Positions 6,020 through 8,409 of a stretch of 8,409 nucleotides of DNA are shown here, in pieces (within the stretch, counting starts at the first letter, position 1; the number at the start of each line of letters is the position of its first letter). A program made the position numbers and the translations under genes. Below the pieces are notes generated by a model. The model worked only from the letters and a program-made list of their open reading frames with translations, was not told where the DNA came from and ran no database searches. Origin of the DNA: Phycisphaerales bacterium (GTDB lineage Bacteria; Planctomycetota; Phycisphaerae; SM23-33); the NCBI GenBank assembly GCA_003171235.1, contig PMYM01000127.1:611-9019 (forward strand). The letters are read 5' to 3'.

Positions 6020-6571
6020 ATGGCATCCGCCGAAGAACGCGTGAATTACCTGGAACTGGACGACCGGCGCCTGCTGGCCCAGTGCGACGTGCACATTTAC
6101 AAGTCCTCCGGCCCGGGGGGCCAGCACCGCAACAAGGTGTCATCGGCCGTGCGGCTTAAGCACCAGCCCACGGGCATCGGCGCCCACGGCGACGACTCCC
6201 GCAGCCAGCACGAGAACAAGGCCCTGGCCCTCAAGCGTCTGCGGATGAACATCGCCTGCCAGCTCCGCCGAACGCTGGACCTGGAGAAGCACCAGTGGCC
6301 GGAGGTGGTGCGGGGTTGTGTATTTGCCCCGCGCGGCGGGCCAGGCGAGGGCGGCCACCGCTTGCAGGTGGGCCGGCGCGACCACCGCTTCTGGCCGGTG
6401 GCGGCCTTCCTGCTGGACCTGCTGGAGGCCTGCCAGGGGCGGCTCTCCCAGGCCGCCGCCAACCTGGGCATCACCACCAGCAACCTGGCCTCGGTCTTCC
6501 AGGACGACCACCACCTGCTGACCGCCGCCAACGCCATCCGCAAACGCCACGGCGAGGGCCCCATCAGGTAG
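6020..6571 (+). CDS. Peptide chain release factor-like protein (RF-1 GGQ domain plus C-terminal extension)
   Basis: A 183-residue protein built around the peptidyl-tRNA hydrolysis domain of class I release factors. Seen: DVHIYKSSGPGGQHRNK (23-39) with the catalytic GGQ at 33-35, then SSAVRLKHQPTGIGA (41-55) and DDSRSQHENKALALKRL (58-74). The N-terminal domain and the stop-codon-reading loop (PxT or SPF) are absent, so it cannot choose stop codons like RF1/RF2. It resembles ArfB in having only the GGQ domain, but instead of ArfB's short basic tail it has about 95 residues with a beta-type segment (99-127) and a helical part containing LSQAAANLGITTSNLASVF (142-160), helix-turn-helix-like by eye. 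Role inferred: ribosome rescue or a related hydrolysis. The start is the ATG at 6020; a GTG at 6041 is an alternative, and neither has a clear ribosome site. The frame also reaches back to an ATG at 5957, inside the upstream repeat. Confidence 0.92.
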   Translation: MASAEERVNYLELDDRRLLAQCDVHIYKSSGPGGQHRNKVSSAVRLKHQPTGIGAHGDDSRSQHENKALALKRLRMNIACQLRRTLDLEKHQWPEVVRGCVFAPRGGPGEGGHRLQVGRRDHRFWPVAAFLLDLLEACQGRLSQAAANLGITTSNLASVFQDDHHLLTAANAIRKRHGEGPIR

Positions 6572-6574
6572 CTC

Positions 6575-6589
6575 GTTGCCGCGGGCAAC
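6575..6589. promoter_or_regulatory. Perfect dyad GTTGCC-GCG-GGCAAC in the gap before the DUF2520 gene
   Basis: A 6-bp perfect stem with a 3-nt loop, 3 bp past the stop of the RF-like gene. It overlaps the proposed -35 box (6576-6581). It could be an operator or a small RNA hairpin. No T-run follows, so it is not a good terminator. Confidence 0.4.
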
Positions 6590-6604
6590 CCGCCCGGCTA
6601 GACT
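6576..6604 (+). promoter_or_regulatory. Sigma-70-type promoter candidate for the DUF2520 gene
   Basis: TTGCCG (6576-6581), a 17-bp spacer, then TAGACT (6599-6604). Start of transcription would fall near 6611, giving a leader of about 17 nt that contains the ribosome site at 6618. Spacing is ideal; box matches are moderate. Confidence 0.45.
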
Positions 6605-6617
6605 GCTGCTGAGCCCT

Positions 6618-6621
6618 GGAG
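6618..6621 (+). promoter_or_regulatory. Ribosome binding site supporting a TTG start
   Basis: GGAG lies 6 nt before the TTG at 6628. No ATG is available between here and the Rossmann nucleotide-binding loop except far inside it, so the rare TTG is the best start. Confidence 0.7.
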
Positions 6622-6627
6622 CATTCC

Positions 6628-7548
6628 TTGCCGACTAGTGAAGACAAACCGCCGCTGCGGCCGCGCAGCCAGCCCCGCCCGGACCTGGTCGTGGTTGGGC
6701 CGGGCAAAGTGGGAATGGCCCTGGCCCTGCTGGCGCGCAAGGCCCGCTACCGGGTGGCGGCGATCGGCGCCCGCAGCCTCGAGCGGGCCCAGGCCGCCGC
6801 CCATGCCATTGGAGCGGACGTGCCGTCCGGCCTGCCGGAGGAGGTGGCTCCGTTGGGCCAGTTGGTCCTGCTGACGGTCAGCGACGACGCCATCGAATCG
6901 TTGTGCCGCGACCTGGCCGAAAAGGGGGCCTTCGCCCGCGGCAGCGTGGTGGCCCACTGCTCGGGCGCCCTGTCCAGTTCCATACTGGCCAGCGCCCGCG
7001 AGTGCTGCGGCGCCCAGGTCGGCTCGATGCACCCGCTGCAGACATTTCCCGACGTGCAGGCCGGCGTGAGCAGGTTTCCCGGCACGTTCTGTTTCTGCGA
7101 GGGAGACGAGCCGGCGGCCACGGCGCTGGAAAACCTGGCGGCCGACCTGGGGGGCAGGCCGGTGCGAATCAAGACGGAGGGCAAATTGCTCTATCACGCC
7201 GCGGCGGTGCTGGCCTCCAACTGCCTGGTGGGGCTGGTGGATGCGGCGCTGGCCACCGCCCGCCTGGCGGGCATCGGCCAGGACGACGCCCGGGCGGCCC
7301 TGGCGCCGCTGGTCGGGGCCACGGCCGAGAACGTGCTCCGCCTGGGCCCGGCCAAGGCCCTGACCGGCCCGGTCGCCCGGGGAGATCACCAGCTCATCCA
7401 GCGCCAGTACGCCCAGCTCCGCCAGGCCGATGTCGAACTGGCGGAGATCTACCGCGTCCTGAGCCGGCGGATCGTGCAGGTGGCCCTGGAGAAAGGCACA
7501 ATCGCCCAGGCCAAGGCCCAGGCCCTGCGGGACGTTCTGCAAGGCTAG
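6628..7548 (+). CDS. Rossmann-like / DUF2520 domain protein
   Basis: A 306-residue two-domain protein. The N-terminal Rossmann part has LVVVGPGKVGMALA (20-33), the G-x-G-x-x-G dinucleotide-binding loop, followed by IGARS (46-50), LLTVSDDAI (81-89) and VVAHCSGAL (107-115). The C-terminal part is all-helical (DUF2520), with GSMHPLQTFPD (132-142), YHAAAVLASN (189-198) and LTGPVARGD (245-253). The arrangement resembles ketopantoate reductase, NADP/F420 oxidoreductases and proline biosynthesis reductases, so an NAD(P)-dependent reductase is plausible, but the substrate of this family is unknown. The start is TTG at 6628, backed by GGAG at ideal spacing. The first 17 residues are polar and proline-rich. 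The gene follows the RF-like gene by 56 bp but appears to have its own promoter. An 87-bp hairpin element follows. Confidence 0.93.
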   Translation: MPTSEDKPPLRPRSQPRPDLVVVGPGKVGMALALLARKARYRVAAIGARSLERAQAAAHAIGADVPSGLPEEVAPLGQLVLLTVSDDAIESLCRDLAEKGAFARGSVVAHCSGALSSSILASARECCGAQVGSMHPLQTFPDVQAGVSRFPGTFCFCEGDEPAATALENLAADLGGRPVRIKTEGKLLYHAAAVLASNCLVGLVDAALATARLAGIGQDDARAALAPLVGATAENVLRLGPAKALTGPVARGDHQLIQRQYAQLRQADVELAEIYRVLSRRIVQVALEKGTIAQAKAQALRDVLQG

Positions 7549-7577
7549 AAGTCTTTCACGATATATAGTGTGAGTCG

Positions 7578-7664
7578 GAGCAGGTGAGCAGTTGAGCAGA
7601 AGACCGCAGGCGATCTGACCTTTTTCATTTTCGCCTGTTCACCTGTTCCACAGCTCGCCTGCTC
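7578..7664. repeat. 87-bp long imperfect hairpin built on GAGCAG repeats
   Basis: The left arm 7578-7613 starts with three octamers, GAGCAGGT, GAGCAGTT and GAGCAGAA, and ends with CAGGCGA. The right arm 7631-7664, reverse complemented, begins GAGCAGGCGAGC and ends ACAGGCGA. Aligned with one 2-nt gap, 27 of 34 positions agree. A 17-nt T-rich loop (7614-7630) separates the arms. The inner 7 bp (CAGGCGA/TCGCCTG) pair perfectly. It codes for nothing visible. Confidence 0.75.
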
Positions 7665-7674
7665 TGGTAGGGCA

Positions 7675-7698
7675 CATTGGCATTTCCGCCGGCCAATG
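7675..7698. promoter_or_regulatory. Dyad CATTGGC-N10-GCCAATG over the pilT-like promoter
   Basis: Perfect 7-bp inverted half-sites (7675-7681 and 7692-7698) separated by 10 bp. The left half covers the proposed -35 box. The size and spacing suit a dimeric DNA-binding regulator. No regulator gene is in the window. Confidence 0.4.
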
Positions 7699-7707
7699 AA
7701 GTATACT
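7677..7707 (+). promoter_or_regulatory. Sigma-70-type promoter candidate for the pilT-like gene
   Basis: TTGGCA (7677-7682) and TATACT (7702-7707) each match five of six consensus bases. The 19-bp spacer is longer than ideal. The leader to the ATG at 7765 would be about 50 nt and very GC-rich. Confidence 0.42.
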
Positions 7708-7764
7708 GCAGGCCCGAGGGCGGCCCGGGGCGTGCCCGGGCGGCTCGGCGCGAAGGCAAGAGCT

Positions 7765-8409
7765 ATGGCGGCGATTCCCCCAGGCATTCGCAAACTGCTG
7801 ACCAAGGCGCGCCAGGCCAGGGCCAGCGACATCCACATCGCGGCCGGCGCCCCAATTCTCTTCCGCATCGGCAAGGACCTGGTTCCGGCCAGCGAAGGGG
7901 TGGTCACGCCCGAGCTGTCGGAGCGGCTGGCCATGGACATGCTGGGGGGCGACCCCAACGGGATGCTGCGCAGCCAGATGGACTGCGACCTGATGGTGGG
8001 CGACGATGACGGCCGCTACCGCGTCAATATCTGCCTGGCCAGCCAGTCGGTGGGCCTGGTCATCCGCATCCTGCCCGAGGAGGCCCGCTCCATCGACCAA
8101 TTGCACCTGCCGCCCGTGCTCAAGACGCTGGCCGGCGTGACCAAGGGCATGGTGCTCATCACCGGCGCCACCAGCCAGGGCAAGACGGCCACGCTCTCGG
8201 CCATCATCAACGAGATCAATCGCACCCAGCGCCGGCACATCGTGACCATCGAGGACCCGGTCGAGACGATACACGTGAACAAGCTCAGCCTGGTCCGCCA
8301 GCGCGAGGTGGGGCGCGACACCAAGAGCTTCGCCGCCGGATTGCGCGCCGCCCTGCGGCAGGACCCCGACGTCATCGCCATCGGCGAGATGCGCGACTAC
8401 GAGACCATC
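7765..8409 (+). CDS. pilT: PilT-like type IV pilus retraction ATPase (3' end cut by window edge)
   Basis: Reads 215 codons of a type II/IV secretion hexameric ATPase of the PilT/PilU group, which powers pilus disassembly and twitching at the cytoplasmic base of the pilus. Seen: an N-terminal PAS-like part with ASDIHIAAGAPILFRIG (20-36), YRVNICLASQ (85-94), Walker A as G134-ATSQ-GKT (134-141), the Asp box TIEDPVE (161-167), SLVRQREVGRDTKSF (175-189), and Walker B DPDVIAIGEMRD (200-211), which is diagnostic of PilT. Walker A departs from the usual GPTGSGKS, with Ser-Gln in place of Gly-Ser, but keeps the core Gly-Lys-Thr, so ATP binding should persist. The C-terminal part (His box and AIRNLI helix) lies outside. 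The start is the ATG at 7765, with AAGG about 10 nt upstream. No other pilus gene is in the window; PilU or a divergent paralogue is possible. Confidence 0.92.
   Translation, partial: MAAIPPGIRKLLTKARQARASDIHIAAGAPILFRIGKDLVPASEGVVTPELSERLAMDMLGGDPNGMLRSQMDCDLMVGDDDGRYRVNICLASQSVGLVIRILPEEARSIDQLHLPPVLKTLAGVTKGMVLITGATSQGKTATLSAIINEINRTQRRHIVTIEDPVETIHVNKLSLVRQREVGRDTKSFAAGLRAALRQDPDVIAIGEMRDYETI

Noticed and set aside
6598..7542. Minus-strand open frame of 314 codons opposite the DUF2520 gene
   Set aside because: The codon-biased antisense frame of a GC-rich gene; the plus frame has clear Rossmann and DUF2520 motifs.
7578..7601. Octamer repeats considered as a CRISPR-like array
   Set aside because: Units are 8 bp, directly adjacent, with no spacers and no cas genes.

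Overview
This is a gene-dense, GC-rich bacterial window. Most coding stretches look about two-thirds G+C or more by eye, with strong G/C preference at third codon positions. The mix of genes fits a Planctomycetota-type bacterium, possibly Phycisphaerae: an RF-like protein with a long C-terminal extension, a DUF5658 membrane protein, a DUF2520 Rossmann protein, larC and a PilT-like ATPase, with palindromic repeats between genes. That assignment is an inference from gene content and style; no rRNA or other marker gene is present. There are no tRNA genes, CRISPR arrays, transposase genes or phage genes.

Layout, left to right. Positions 1-1095 carry two minus-strand genes: a small three-helix membrane protein and, downstream of it, an Old Yellow Enzyme-type flavin oxidoreductase that runs off the left edge. 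A 173-bp divergent gap leads to a plus-strand pair, larC (nickel insertion for the Lar cofactor) and a membrane glycosyltransferase of family 2, joined by an ATGA stop/start overlap. The gap at 3683-3845 holds a short tandem repeat and two 39-nt hairpin repeats in opposite orientation. Next is a minus-strand pair: an alpha/beta hydrolase (4459-5349) and, 13 bp downstream, a membrane-anchored protein of unknown function whose G+C is only about 50%. Only 36 bp beyond the hydrolase start, a DUF5658 membrane protein is read in the opposite direction. An AT-rich inverted-repeat element follows (about 5818-5978), then an RF-1-domain protein, a DUF2520 Rossmann protein with a TTG start, an 87-bp hairpin element, and a PilT-like ATPase that runs off the right edge.

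The protein-coding genes belong mostly to recognisable families and do not form one pathway. larC makes only the last step of the nickel-pincer cofactor, and its partners larA, larB and larE are not in the window. The two tight gene pairs (larC-glycosyltransferase, hydrolase-anchored unknown) are probable operons. The most unusual content is non-coding: three intergenic gaps hold three unrelated inverted-repeat elements. The pair at 3714-3831 shows compensatory changes in its inner stem, which points to selection on the fold. I see no complete novel defence or biosynthetic system here.
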